From assembly GCA_031553195.1 (NCBI GenBank), contig JAVBLV010000004.1, positions 19,159-83,158 on the forward strand: a stretch of 64,000 nt of DNA, read 5' to 3'. The notes beneath the pieces were generated by a model. That model was not told where the DNA came from, ran no database searches, and saw only the letters and a program-made list of their open reading frames with translations. The stretch comes from JAVBLV01 sp031553195 (GTDB lineage: Bacteria > Bacteroidota > Bacteroidia > Bacteroidales > P3). A program made the translations under genes and the position numbers. This document shows, one piece after another, positions 41,934 through 51,070 of this stretch; the first letter of the stretch is position 1; each line of letters begins with the position of its first letter.

Positions 41934-43304
41934 ATGTCAGAACACGAAAATATACATATAGAGACACAGGAAATACAAGTCCCATCTCCACTGGAGAGAA
42001 CTCGAGAGAAGCCGGAGATAGAACTCAAAAGCCCTGCTGTACAGGAAATTTTAGGACGACCACCCCGTTGGATAATTCGTTGGGGAATAACCGTAATATT
42101 AATTATTGTCGGTGGCATTGTCGTAGGCAGTTGTTTTTTCAAGTATCCCGATGTAGTTCCGGCAACAATAGAAGTTACCACCGAAAACTTACCCTCCCAA
42201 TTAGTAGCACGGGCAACAGGTAAGTTAGATACGCTTTTTGTATTCGATAACGAGACTATTGAGAAAGATAAATACTTGGCAGTTATTGAAAATACCGCTT
42301 GTTTTTCCGATGTTTTAACCTTGAAAGAAACGCTTGCCAATTTCGATGTGAAAGAGGCTAATCTTTTCACCTCTCACGCCTCACTTCTTACCAACAATTA
42401 CAAACTCGGAGAACTACAAAATACCTATTATTCATTTACCAAAGCCTATGAAGATTACCAATATTTCATCAAAGCAGATTATTACAATCAAAAAATCAAT
42501 GCTCTAAAGAAGCAAATAGCATTACAGCAAAAACTCGGACAACGCAGCGGAAAACAAAGCAAAATAACCCAAGAACAACTACAAGCCCAAGAACGCCTTT
42601 TTGCCATTGATTCTAACCTCTATGCCAAGAAAAGCATTACCTTAATTGAATATGAGAATGCCAAGAACTCGTTGTTGCAAATGCGACAATCTTATGAAAC
42701 TTCTTTGTCGTCATTAGACAATGCTCAATTAACCATTGCCCAACTTGAACAGAATATTTTTGACTTGGAACAGCAAGCCGAAGAAAAGAAACAAGGATTG
42801 CTTTTAGCCTTATCAGGAGCTTATGAGGCATTGCAATCCCAAATTAATCAATGGGAGTTACAATATGTATTTATCAGTCCATTAAATGGTAAGGTCTCCA
42901 TGAGCAAACCGTGGCAGAAAAGCCAACATATCAATGCCGGAGAAGCCTTATTGAGTATTGTACCCAACGAAACCACCCATATTACCGGAAAAATCATGTT
43001 ACCGGCACAGGGAGCAGGCAAAGTACGCAAAGGGCAATCCGTAAATGTCAAATTTGACGGCTTCCCTTACATGGAGTTCGGTATGGTAAAAGGTGTGGTG
43101 AAAAACATTTCTTTGGTTCCCATTACCAACGATAAGGGCAAGTTTACCATGGTGGAAGTTGATTTCCCCGACAACCTAAAAACCAACTACGGCAAAACCC
43201 TTGATTTTTCACAAGAAATGTCCGGTAGTGCCGAAATCATTACGGAAGATTTGCGGTTGATAGAAAGATTTTTGAACCCGATAAAATCGTTGATTAAACG
43301 ATAA
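41934..43304 (+). CDS. HlyD-family membrane fusion protein
   Basis: 456 residues, one N-terminal membrane helix (GITVILIIVGGIVVGSCFFK, ~55-75), then biotinyl-lipoyl-like strands, a long coiled-coil hairpin (~150-290), and the matching C-terminal strands (VFISPLNGKVSM). Connects the C39 exporter in the inner membrane to the TolC channel. The operon spacing is 46 bp after the exporter and 17 bp before TolC. No start ambiguity. Confidence 0.93.
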   Translation: MSEHENIHIETQEIQVPSPLERTREKPEIELKSPAVQEILGRPPRWIIRWGITVILIIVGGIVVGSCFFKYPDVVPATIEVTTENLPSQLVARATGKLDTLFVFDNETIEKDKYLAVIENTACFSDVLTLKETLANFDVKEANLFTSHASLLTNNYKLGELQNTYYSFTKAYEDYQYFIKADYYNQKINALKKQIALQQKLGQRSGKQSKITQEQLQAQERLFAIDSNLYAKKSITLIEYENAKNSLLQMRQSYETSLSSLDNAQLTIAQLEQNIFDLEQQAEEKKQGLLLALSGAYEALQSQINQWELQYVFISPLNGKVSMSKPWQKSQHINAGEALLSIVPNETTHITGKIMLPAQGAGKVRKGQSVNVKFDGFPYMEFGMVKGVVKNISLVPITNDKGKFTMVEVDFPDNLKTNYGKTLDFSQEMSGSAEIITEDLRLIERFLNPIKSLIKR

Positions 43305-43321
43305 ATGATAAACGCATAACG

Positions 43322-44842
43322 ATGAACATTTCTAAGAGAGGGAAAACAGTTTACATACAAATACAAAAGAGTTTGCTTTGCTTTCTTTTTGTGTTCTTCG
43401 TGTCTTTTGTGGTAAATAATATCCATGCTCAAAACAAACCTGTTTCACTCAATCAAATAATAGAGTGGGCAAAAAACAGCCCTAATTCCGAAATAGCCAA
43501 ACATGAATTTTTAAGTAATTATTGGGATTATGAAAGTGTGAAAGCCTCAGTATATCCTGAACTTTCTTTAAATGGAACCCTGCCCAATTTTAACCGTTCT
43601 ATTTCAAAAGTTACCCAACCTGATGGAACTGACCAGTTTGTTTCTCAATTCTATGCAGATTATTCAGGTAGCCTGCAAATATCACAAAATATCCCATTAA
43701 CAGGGGGACAAGTATCGTTGAAATCAGGTTTAGAGCGAATGGATATGTATGGGGATAATGGCTACACTTCGTTTTTATCCACTCCTGTTCAATTAGGGTT
43801 TACACAGCCGTTATTTTCTTACAATTCCCTGAAATGGAATTTGAAAATCAATCCGGTAAAATATAATTTAGCCAAGCAAAAATATTTGGAAACTGTTGAA
43901 AAAGCGTCTGTACAAGCCGTGCAATTATATTTCGATTTACTATTGATACAAAACCGGTTGCAAAATGCCGAACAAAATAAATTGTATGCTGATACCTTAC
44001 AATTCAATGCCGAACAGAAATACAAATCCGGTACTATGGTTGAAACAGAATATTTGCAAGTGGAACTCAATGCCCTGCAATCAGCCTTACAAGTAGAATC
44101 CTTTAAAAACGACCAACGCAACGCCTTATCCAAACTAAAACAATTTTTGCAGTTAAAGAATGAAGAAAATTGGGAACTTACCACTCCAACCAATATTTTC
44201 AACAAAGAAATATCGGTAAGCAACGCCCAATCTTTAGCATTGGAAAACCCATTATACCAAGATTTCAAGGTACGAGAATTACAATCGGAAAGTAACCTGA
44301 TGCAGGCAAAGGCAAGCAACCGTTTTAATGCCAATTTGTATGCGGCTTTTGGACTTACGCAAAATGCAAGTACATTCAAAAGTGCTTATAAAAATCCGAT
44401 GGATCAAGAAATAGTATCCTTAGGTTTGCAAGTTCCTATTTGGGATTGGGGCAAAGCCAAAAGCAAAGTCAAGATAGCCCAGTCGCAACAAGAAATTACC
44501 CGTATACAAATATCACAGGAACAACAGGATTTTGAACAGGCATTAACGTTAAAAGTATTGCAATTCAATACCCAAAAAATACAAGTGGATATATCCAAAC
44601 GTGCATTGGACATAGCACAAAAACGTTTGCAAGCCCAAAAGGATAGCTACGCTTTTGGTAAAAGTAGTTTCACCGACTTAACTAATGCCACAACAGATAA
44701 AGACAATGCGATTTTAACCTACTTGGAATCTCTTAAATCATATTGGCTTATGCTATATGAAATACGGCAAATAACGCTTTACGATTTTGAGAAAGGGAGT
44801 AAAATCCAGGTGGATTTTGAGAAAATAACAAAAGGACAATAA
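43322..44842 (+). CDS. TolC-family outer-membrane channel of the RiPP exporter
   Basis: 506 residues with an N-terminal positively charged region and signal peptide (LLCFLFVFFVSFVVNNIHAQ). Two long alpha-helical hairpins (LQNAEQNKLYADTLQFNAEQ; IARIQ-type repeats) and strand-rich parts are typical of TolC. It completes the type I secretion path with the exporter and HlyD protein. The gene is followed 58 bp later by the small cold-shock-like gene. Confidence 0.93.
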   Translation: MNISKRGKTVYIQIQKSLLCFLFVFFVSFVVNNIHAQNKPVSLNQIIEWAKNSPNSEIAKHEFLSNYWDYESVKASVYPELSLNGTLPNFNRSISKVTQPDGTDQFVSQFYADYSGSLQISQNIPLTGGQVSLKSGLERMDMYGDNGYTSFLSTPVQLGFTQPLFSYNSLKWNLKINPVKYNLAKQKYLETVEKASVQAVQLYFDLLLIQNRLQNAEQNKLYADTLQFNAEQKYKSGTMVETEYLQVELNALQSALQVESFKNDQRNALSKLKQFLQLKNEENWELTTPTNIFNKEISVSNAQSLALENPLYQDFKVRELQSESNLMQAKASNRFNANLYAAFGLTQNASTFKSAYKNPMDQEIVSLGLQVPIWDWGKAKSKVKIAQSQQEITRIQISQEQQDFEQALTLKVLQFNTQKIQVDISKRALDIAQKRLQAQKDSYAFGKSSFTDLTNATTDKDNAILTYLESLKSYWLMLYEIRQITLYDFEKGSKIQVDFEKITKGQ

Positions 44843-44900
44843 AAAGATATGTATAGTTACTGTAAAGTAGAATTTGACAAAAAATTTTATTGACGATACA

Positions 44901-45410
44901 ATGGATGAAGATGAGATTAAAATAGGAGTAGTAACAAGGTTTTCGATAGGAAAAAACTATGGTTTCATACAGGAAATGGGAACTAACGAAAGCTATTTCT
45001 TCTTTTACGATAAGGAAGAAAGAGCCAATTCCAAGAAAAATGCAGATTACCCGCTTTCTTTTATACGAAATGGTGATTTTATGAGATTTAGAATCAAACA
45101 ATCGAAAAAGAACCCCGAAGATATAATGGCATGTGATTTTTCCTTCATAGGCAATCCGGATGTTAAATTAATCTCCTCAAGCATTCAAGAAGGATTTCAG
45201 AGATTTGGAGTCGTGCATGTAATAAATAATGGTTGCTATATAACAGATACAGAGATAGATATTACTTTCCCTCTGAAAATAGCAAATAGTAAAATTCCCA
45301 ACACGAATTTTGAGTTATTGAAAGAAAAGCCCACTCTTGAATATTTCTTGGAACTGAAGAAAAACCCGACAACAATTTATGCCAGATTAAAAATTCATGA
45401 AGAAAAGTAA
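44901..45410 (+). CDS. cold-shock-domain-like protein at the element's right end
   Basis: 169 residues from the ATG at 44901; a TTG at 44874 would add nine residues. Residues ~6-75 resemble an OB-fold cold-shock domain (IGVVTRFSIGKNYGFIQEMG) without the full RNP motifs, and a second similar stretch begins at GVVHVINNGCYITD. May bind RNA or single-stranded DNA. Last gene of the element, before a strong terminator. Whether it belongs to the cargo or to element maintenance is unclear. Confidence 0.65.
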   Translation: MDEDEIKIGVVTRFSIGKNYGFIQEMGTNESYFFFYDKEERANSKKNADYPLSFIRNGDFMRFRIKQSKKNPEDIMACDFSFIGNPDVKLISSSIQEGFQRFGVVHVINNGCYITDTEIDITFPLKIANSKIPNTNFELLKEKPTLEYFLELKKNPTTIYARLKIHEEK

Positions 45411-45441
45411 GTGATTTGTGACAACAATGATTTTATAAATG

Positions 45442-45483
45442 AAAACGTGGATATGAAAAATATTTTCTCCATATCCACGTTTT
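45442..45483 (+). terminator. cargo terminator
   Basis: AAAACGTGGATATG (45442-45455) pairs perfectly with CATATCCACGTTTT (45470-45483). Ends transcription before attR. Confidence 0.85.
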
Positions 45484-45612
45484 TGCATTATATTTGCACC
45501 AGAAATTACGGTGAAACTAATAGAAATGAGAATCGTTAGGTAACCGTTAGCAACTCAAACCTCAAAGTGATAAAATACTGTATTTCAGCTCCTATCAAAG
45601 GCTTTATATATC
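45484..45612. promoter_or_regulatory. right end of the element with arm-site candidate
   Basis: No gene. AACCGTTA (45542-45549) repeats the word inside the left end (2874-2881), and TAGCAA flanks both copies. TATATTTG (45489-45496) is a promoter-like box without a correctly spaced partner. Confidence 0.4.
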
Positions 45613-45621
45613 TTCGGGAAA
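45613..45621. other. right attachment core (attR)
   Basis: Second TTCGGGAAA, at the same codon phase of the barrel gene as attL. Confidence 0.85.
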
Positions 45622-45793
45622 GGTCGAAATCAATTCAAAAATCAAAAATATAATTGATAATCCGTCTTCATGGGAAAATTCTCACGAAGAAATAGAGTTC
45701 GAAAATAAAATTAAGTACGATAATAAGGCCATCACAACAAGCGCTTTTGCAATTCAATGCAATCCTAAAATTCGTTTGGGTTGGAGATTCTAA
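45620..45793 (+). pseudogene. outer-membrane beta-barrel gene, displaced 3' part
   Basis: 58 codons continuing the barrel cut at 2761: KVEINSKIKNIIDNPSSWEN, then KIKYDNKAITTSAFAIQCNP, ending KIRLGWRF and TAA at 45791-45793. It has no start of its own. The end matches the KIRFGWRF of the intact paralogue, and the joined length (266 residues) is identical. Confidence 0.9.
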
Positions 45794-45910
45794 ATCCGAA
45801 TCCTGTTATATTGAATATACATAGTTTAGTAGTAAAATCTCTTGTTGCCAGAACCGGATATTGTATCGAAAATAGGCAAGTAAATATTATATTTTTATGG
45901 GTACAAACAG

Positions 45911-46005
45911 CGGATTTGCAGGAGAATAGTAGAACTATTTGATAAAAATTCCGGCAAAAAGAGCGTTTTTAGATTCAAAATACTTCATGGAAAATTTTTT
46001 AAACA
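45911..46005 (+). repeat. chromosomal interspersed repeat, copy 1
   Basis: Contains TAGTAGAACTATTTGATAAA, then ATTCCGGCAAAAA, then TTCAAAATACTTCATGGAAA. Shared with 47740-47877 and, reversed, 56996-57136. Located in the 509-bp gap (45794-46302) before the KamA-family gene; the rest of that gap shows no ORF. Confidence 0.8.
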
Positions 46006-46302
46006 GTTACCTATAACTGATCATCATAACTAATAACTTTAAACAGATGAACCATTGGTTTTTAGAATTTTATTCTAAAAAGTATTATCACAAAAATAAC
46101 CTGAAGTCACCCTGTTGTCATTTGTTCCGTTTAGGCTCTCTCATCTAGAAAATTATTTAAAAATAGAACTTTTAAATAGTTGATGTAATCTTCAGTCGCT
46201 TAATAAAGCGACCATTCACGTCATTTTGTTGCATTACGCTTCGTTCAGATGACGGCAAAAGCGGAATAATGGATATTGGGACTTATCTAAATTATAATTA
46301 CT

Positions 46303-47625
46303 ATGAAAAAATTTGTTTCGTATGCCCTGCATAACTATCTTTCTATTCCTCAGATGAAAAATGTTAGCGATGAAGTTAAGAAAGATATAGAAGTGGTTGG
46401 CAAAGCGCTTCCTTTTAAAACCAATAATTATGTGGTGAATGAACTAATTGAATGGGATAACGTTGAAACGGACCCTATTTTTACCTTGACTTTTCCCCGT
46501 AAAGGAATGCTTAGTAAAAAGCATTATGATGCCGTGGCGAAACTTCTGGAAGAAAATGCTGATGAAGTCATCATCAATCAAAAAGTTCAGAAGATTCGTT
46601 TATCATTGAACCCTAATCCTGCCGGACAAGAACACAATGTGCCTTATTTAGGTGAAATCAGGTTAAAAGGCATTCAACATAAGTACCCCGAAACGGTCCT
46701 ATTTTTCCCAAGTCAGGGGCAAACTTGCCACGCTTACTGTACCTTCTGCTTTCGTTGGCCGCAATTTTCGGGAATGAGCGAATTGAAATTTGCTATGAAA
46801 GAGGGCGACTTGCTTCTAAAATATTTATCCCATCATAAAGAAGTCACCGATATCCTGTTTACCGGCGGCGACCCCATGATAATGAGCGGAGAAGTACTGG
46901 CGAATTATATTAAACCTCTTTTAGCGCCTGAGTTCAGCCATATTCATACGATACGCATAGGAACTAAATCATTGTCATATTGGCCGTACCGGTACTTAAG
47001 CGATCCAGATAGCGATGCAATTATACAGCTTTTCAAAGAAATTACTTCATCGGGAAGAAATTTATCGATTCAAGCTCATTTCAATCATCCCAAAGAACTT
47101 TCTACACAAGCCGTTCAGGATGCCATTGCGCGCATCTTAACTACCGGCGCGCAAATCCGGACACAATCGCCTTTGCTTAGAAATATTAACGACAAACCCG
47201 AACTATGGGCCGAAATGTGGCGGAAACAAGTAGATTTAGGTTGCATCCCATATTATATGTTTGTCGCCCGCGATACCGGCTCAAAAGAATATTTCGAAAT
47301 TCCTTTGGAAAAATGCTGGCAAATATTCCGAAAGGCTTATCGTCAGGTAAGCGGCATTTGCCGGACTGTCCGCGGGCCAAGTATGAGCGACGATGCTGGA
47401 AAAATCCAAGTTTTGGGCGTGCAGGAAGTAAGAACTGAAAAAGTTTTTGTACTTCGCTTCCTACAAGGACGCAATCCAAAATGGGTAGATATTCCATTTT
47501 TTGCCGAATATGATCCTAAAGCCACATGGTTCAACCAATTAAAGCCTGCCTTCGGTAAAGAGAAATTCTTCTTCGATGAACAGAAAAATAAAATTCCCGT
47601 GTTAAAGCCTTTTGCGTTTGAGTAA
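46303..47625 (+). CDS. KamA-family radical SAM protein
   Basis: 440 residues. The radical SAM cluster motif is CHAYCTFC (CxxxCxxC, ~145) followed by FTGGDPMIM and TIRIGTKSLSYWPYR, as in the lysine 2,3-aminomutase family. Whether it is a true lysine aminomutase is unclear: many Bacteroidota have longer relatives of unknown substrate. Cytoplasmic, monocistronic by spacing. It shows no link to the RiPP cluster and lies outside the element. Confidence 0.88.
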   Translation: MKKFVSYALHNYLSIPQMKNVSDEVKKDIEVVGKALPFKTNNYVVNELIEWDNVETDPIFTLTFPRKGMLSKKHYDAVAKLLEENADEVIINQKVQKIRLSLNPNPAGQEHNVPYLGEIRLKGIQHKYPETVLFFPSQGQTCHAYCTFCFRWPQFSGMSELKFAMKEGDLLLKYLSHHKEVTDILFTGGDPMIMSGEVLANYIKPLLAPEFSHIHTIRIGTKSLSYWPYRYLSDPDSDAIIQLFKEITSSGRNLSIQAHFNHPKELSTQAVQDAIARILTTGAQIRTQSPLLRNINDKPELWAEMWRKQVDLGCIPYYMFVARDTGSKEYFEIPLEKCWQIFRKAYRQVSGICRTVRGPSMSDDAGKIQVLGVQEVRTEKVFVLRFLQGRNPKWVDIPFFAEYDPKATWFNQLKPAFGKEKFFFDEQKNKIPVLKPFAFE

Positions 47626-48113
47626 AAGAATTGTTGTAGGGCGCTATAAAATCTCTCAAAACAATTTCATTCCGGCTTTTGTTCTTATTCATACAATATT
47701 ATGATTTTTAACTGTTTATAAAAATTGTTTCAACTTTTATGGAAAAGGTCTCGAAAGATAAAATTATCGAATTTGCAGGTTGAAATTTTCAAAAATAGTA
47801 GTGCTATCCGATAAAAATTCCGGCAAAAAACAATTTCAGATTCAAAATACTTTCTAGAAAAATTTCGAATAACCTCTAAAATGGATTTTCTTAAAAAAAC
47901 ATAAATATCCCTTTGCTAAAGGAATGAATATCTATGTAATAATACACTGATTATCAATTATTCATTTCGTTTTTCCCACTAAAAAACACACAAACCAATT
48001 TTTAATCCAGAGTTTTTTCACCTCCTTTTTTCTATTTTTTTTCCCCCCTAGATAGAACTTTTTCTTTTGAGGAATGTTTAAGATGATGTATTAATCATAA
48101 ATTATTTCAAAAA
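47626..48113. other. 488-bp intergenic region with interspersed repeat
   Basis: No ORF. Contains repeat copy 2 (47740-47877) and AT-rich DNA before the DUF4136 gene. Confidence 0.6.
47740..47877 (+). repeat. chromosomal interspersed repeat, copy 2
   Basis: GGAAAAGGTCTCGAAAGATA, ATTTGCAGGTTG, ATAAAAATTCCGGCAAAAAA and TTCAAAATACTTTCTAGAAA match copies 1 and 3 in order with gaps. Confidence 0.8.
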
Positions 48114-48764
48114 ATGAAGAAAAAACTAACAAAACTTCGGTTCCTGTGGCTTCTGGCTCCAACATTTCTATTTTCTTCCTGCTATTACTATCCAGATGAT
48201 CTGTATATAGCAGAAGATCAGCTAGTTGCTATTACGCAGTATGATCAAAACTGCAATTTTAAACAGTTTCAAACCTTTTCTATTGCTGATTGTGTAATCA
48301 GCGTCGGCTCAAACGGCGGAACGCCTTCGCTTACAACCGCAGACCAAGCGGCAATTAACGAAGTTATTAAAAATATGGAAAGCAGAGGTTATACTCAAGT
48401 TACTCCATCGGCTTCGGTAAGACCTGATTTGGAGGTATCTTTGTACAGCGCTGAAGTTGTAAACGTATCTGCTTATTACCCAGGATACTGGTGGGATTAT
48501 TTCTATCCATACTATTATGATTATTGGGATTGGTATCCATATTATTATTATCCCTATTATTCTTATGGAATTACTACAGGCTATGCTGTAGGAACGCTTG
48601 TTATTAAAGTTTCTGATTTGAAGAATGCAACAGTCGAAAAAGCGCCGGTTCGCTGGATCGGTATGGTGCGGGGCGTAATGACCGGCGGGCATACGATTGG
48701 CGAAATACAAAACACGATCGACGAATGTTTTAATCAAGCTCCCGATGCATTAAGGAGAAACTAA
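48114..48764 (+). CDS. DUF4136 lipoprotein
   Basis: 216 residues with a lipobox (LLAPTFLFSSC; Cys ~24). The DUF4136 pattern is visible (FQTFSIADCVISVGSNGGTP; INEVIKNMESRGYTQVTP; RPDLEVSLYSAEV), interrupted by a striking Tyr/Trp/Pro-rich stretch (YPGYWWDYFYPYYYDYWDWY). Membrane-anchored, function unknown. Pairs with the barrel 24 bp downstream. Confidence 0.85.
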   Translation: MKKKLTKLRFLWLLAPTFLFSSCYYYPDDLYIAEDQLVAITQYDQNCNFKQFQTFSIADCVISVGSNGGTPSLTTADQAAINEVIKNMESRGYTQVTPSASVRPDLEVSLYSAEVVNVSAYYPGYWWDYFYPYYYDYWDWYPYYYYPYYSYGITTGYAVGTLVIKVSDLKNATVEKAPVRWIGMVRGVMTGGHTIGEIQNTIDECFNQAPDALRRN

Positions 48765-48788
48765 TCACTGACTTAAAAGATTAATGAT

Positions 48789-49418
48789 ATGAAAAAAATA
48801 ATTTTAACTACCTTATTATCTGTATTGTTTGTAGGAACTATTTATGCTCAGAGTGAAGGAAGAGCTAAACAATACTATTCTTTTGGCTGGAGTATTAGCG
48901 AACAAATCGGAAGTTCTAACGATTTTATATCTAATGTAAGTCCTGCTGGATTTACATTTTCGGGACAGGTTTATTTGACCAGTCAATTTGCCATCGGATT
49001 CAATGTGTCTTGGAATAATTATCATCAATTTTTTGATAGAGAAAGCTATAAAATCGACGATGGTCTTTATGCAACGGCTTCTCAATATCGTTATGCGAAA
49101 GTAATTCCATTCCAAGTGGGCGGATACTACAATTTTATGCCGGATAATATGATTCAACCTTATGCCGGGTTGAATGTCGGGTTTGCTTATTCTCAACAAA
49201 ACATATTCATTTCCGATTATGATTTCTGGGATGATGATTATGGCTTTAGAGTAAGTCCCGAAATCGGCGCTTTCATCTATTTCGGACAAAACTCAAATTG
49301 GGGAGCCAATATAGCCGTTAACTATGCGTATAATACCAACTCCTATACTTTCTTAAAGGAATATAAAGGGATACAAGCGATCACAGGAACAATAGGTTTA
49401 TTCTGGGCTATTAAATAA
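48789..49418 (+). CDS. outer-membrane beta-barrel protein
   Basis: 209 residues, signal peptide (MKKIILTTLLSVLFVGTIYA). Porin-like OmpW/opacity-type barrel with alternating strands (YFGQNSNWGANIAVNYAYNT), ending GLFWAIK. Probably co-transcribed with the preceding lipoprotein and ended by the hairpin at 49448-49484. Confidence 0.82.
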   Translation: MKKIILTTLLSVLFVGTIYAQSEGRAKQYYSFGWSISEQIGSSNDFISNVSPAGFTFSGQVYLTSQFAIGFNVSWNNYHQFFDRESYKIDDGLYATASQYRYAKVIPFQVGGYYNFMPDNMIQPYAGLNVGFAYSQQNIFISDYDFWDDDYGFRVSPEIGAFIYFGQNSNWGANIAVNYAYNTNSYTFLKEYKGIQAITGTIGLFWAIK

Positions 49419-49447
49419 TTGATTTTAACCCAAATTCAATAACAACT

Positions 49448-49484
49448 AAACAGGTTGCAGGGAAGTTCTTGCAACCTGTTTTTT
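49448..49484 (+). terminator. terminator after the OMP gene
   Basis: AAACAGGTTGCA / TGCAACCTGTTT hairpin followed by a T-run. Confidence 0.85.
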
Positions 49485-49604
49485 ATTTTTCAATATTTCG
49501 TATTTCCCCACTTAAGGATAATCTGATCGTTGATTTTTATTATTATAACTTCGTCTATTCTCTATTTCGTTTTGAAAGATTTTTCCTTATTGAAAAAACA
49601 TGCT

Positions 49605-49612
49605 TAACTTTG
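49605..49612 (+). promoter_or_regulatory. -7-like box upstream of the TolC gene
   Basis: TAACTTTG matches TAnnTTTG; no TTG at the usual 19-21 bp distance, so the promoter call is weak. Confidence 0.3.
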
Positions 49613-49683
49613 AAGAGCGCATTTACTAATCTCCGTAAACAGATGCGACAAAAGTTCAAAGTAATCTCTCTGATTGTCATGCA

Positions 49684-50958
49684 ATGAAAACAAAAAAATA
49701 TCTACGTAACTTATTTTTTGCAACAATATGGATATCCGGTTTTCTTTCTCAGAATGCCAATGCTCAATTGAGTATTGATAGTTGCATTGCTAAAGCGCGA
49801 ACTAATTATCCGTTAATTAAACAATATCGCCTAATCGAACAATCCGCGCATTATAGCCTTTCCAATGCAAGCAAAGGGTACTTGCCCCAACTATCATTTT
49901 CGGCAAGAGCTTCTTACCAGTCGGATGTAACAGAAATTCCTCTTCAGTTACCCGGCATCGATCCCCTTACCAAAGATCAATATAATATTTCGGTGGATTT
50001 AAATCAAAACGTTTGGGATGGAGGGAATATTCATTCGCGCAAAAAAATAACCCGCGCCAATTCCGAGGTCGAAACCCAACAACTGAACGTGGAACTATAT
50101 GCCATAAATGAAAGAGTGAATCAATTATTTTTCGGCATTTTGTTATTGGAAGAACAACTTAAGCAAAATGATTTATACCAAAAGGAATTGCAACGGGATA
50201 TAGAACAAATTTCAAGTTTCATGGCCAATGGCTTAGCTAACCAAGCCGATGTCGACGCAGTGAAAGTAGCCTTGCTCGAAGCCAAACAAAATCAAGCGGG
50301 AATTACCTCTGCGCACAAATCCTATATCGAAATGCTTGCGGCCATGATCGGCGAGCCAATCTCAAATAATACCATTTTCCTAAAGCCGTCGATAAAAATT
50401 CCTTCCTTAGAACAAAATAACCGCCCGGAACTACAACTATTTAATGCGCAACAAAATTTATCCGAATCGCAAAAATCAGCCATTCTTGCGCAAAATATGC
50501 CCAAATTGGGGTTGTTTGCTCAGGGAGGTTATGCAAAACCCGGATTAAATATGTTGGATGGTGATTTTCAATCGTTTTATATTGTCGGCGCCCGGTTTAC
50601 ATGGGGTTTCGGAGGATTATACACACAGAAAAATGATTACCGTCAAATTGAAACCGCTCAAAATAAAATTTCCGTGCAAAAAGAAACATTTTTATTCAAT
50701 ACCCATCTACAAGCAACGCAACAAAACAACGAAATCGAAAAGGCGCTTGAAATTATGAAATACGACGAAGAAATCATCAACTTGCGCGGAAATGTAAAAA
50801 AATCGGCAGAAGCAAAAGTAGCTAATGGAACCCTTTCGGTAACCGAATATTTGCGCGAAGTCAACGCTGAAAACTTAGCCAAACAAGATAAAGCCGTGCA
50901 TGAAATAGAATTATTAATGAAAATATACGCATTAAGGAATACGTTAAATAATTGGTAA
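49684..50958 (+). CDS. stand-alone TolC-family protein
   Basis: 424 residues, signal peptide ending near NANAQ. Two helical hairpin regions (INERVNQLFFGILLLEEQLK; EIEKALEIMKYDEEIINLRG) typical of TolC. No inner-membrane pump gene accompanies it in the window, so it must serve a pump encoded elsewhere or be part of the regulon of the following sigma factor. Distinct in sequence from the element's own TolC at 43322. Confidence 0.88.
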   Translation: MKTKKYLRNLFFATIWISGFLSQNANAQLSIDSCIAKARTNYPLIKQYRLIEQSAHYSLSNASKGYLPQLSFSARASYQSDVTEIPLQLPGIDPLTKDQYNISVDLNQNVWDGGNIHSRKKITRANSEVETQQLNVELYAINERVNQLFFGILLLEEQLKQNDLYQKELQRDIEQISSFMANGLANQADVDAVKVALLEAKQNQAGITSAHKSYIEMLAAMIGEPISNNTIFLKPSIKIPSLEQNNRPELQLFNAQQNLSESQKSAILAQNMPKLGLFAQGGYAKPGLNMLDGDFQSFYIVGARFTWGFGGLYTQKNDYRQIETAQNKISVQKETFLFNTHLQATQQNNEIEKALEIMKYDEEIINLRGNVKKSAEAKVANGTLSVTEYLREVNAENLAKQDKAVHEIELLMKIYALRNTLNNW

Positions 50959-51070
50959 AAAAATATTTCACGTCAAATTCTTCAACATAAGGGGCAGGAA
51001 ATTCTCCCTTTTTTTCCGTTCCGTAAAACCGTGCTGAAACTTTTTCTCTTCTCATCCGTCTTTTTATTGT

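Larger units (their letters stand above)
2753..45621. mobile_element. 42.9-kb integrated element with provirus-like backbone and RiPP cargo
   Basis: The bounds are the two copies of TTCGGGAAA that lie in the same reading frame of the split OMP gene. A tyrosine recombinase gene is just inside the left end. The backbone (4.3-27 kb) is mostly one minus-strand transcription unit of replication, particle-like, lysis-like and DNA-processing genes. The cargo (27.3-45.4 kb) is a plus-strand peptide natural-product locus. No relaxase, coupling protein, VirB4, terminase, portal or tail gene was recognised. Excision between the 9-bp repeats would restore the OMP gene exactly. Confidence 0.88.

Noticed and set aside
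2753..45621. Integrative conjugative element
   Set aside because: Looked for relaxase, coupling protein, VirB4 and Tra-family proteins in all minus- and plus-strand genes and saw none. RteC-like and IntDOT-like genes alone do not show conjugation.
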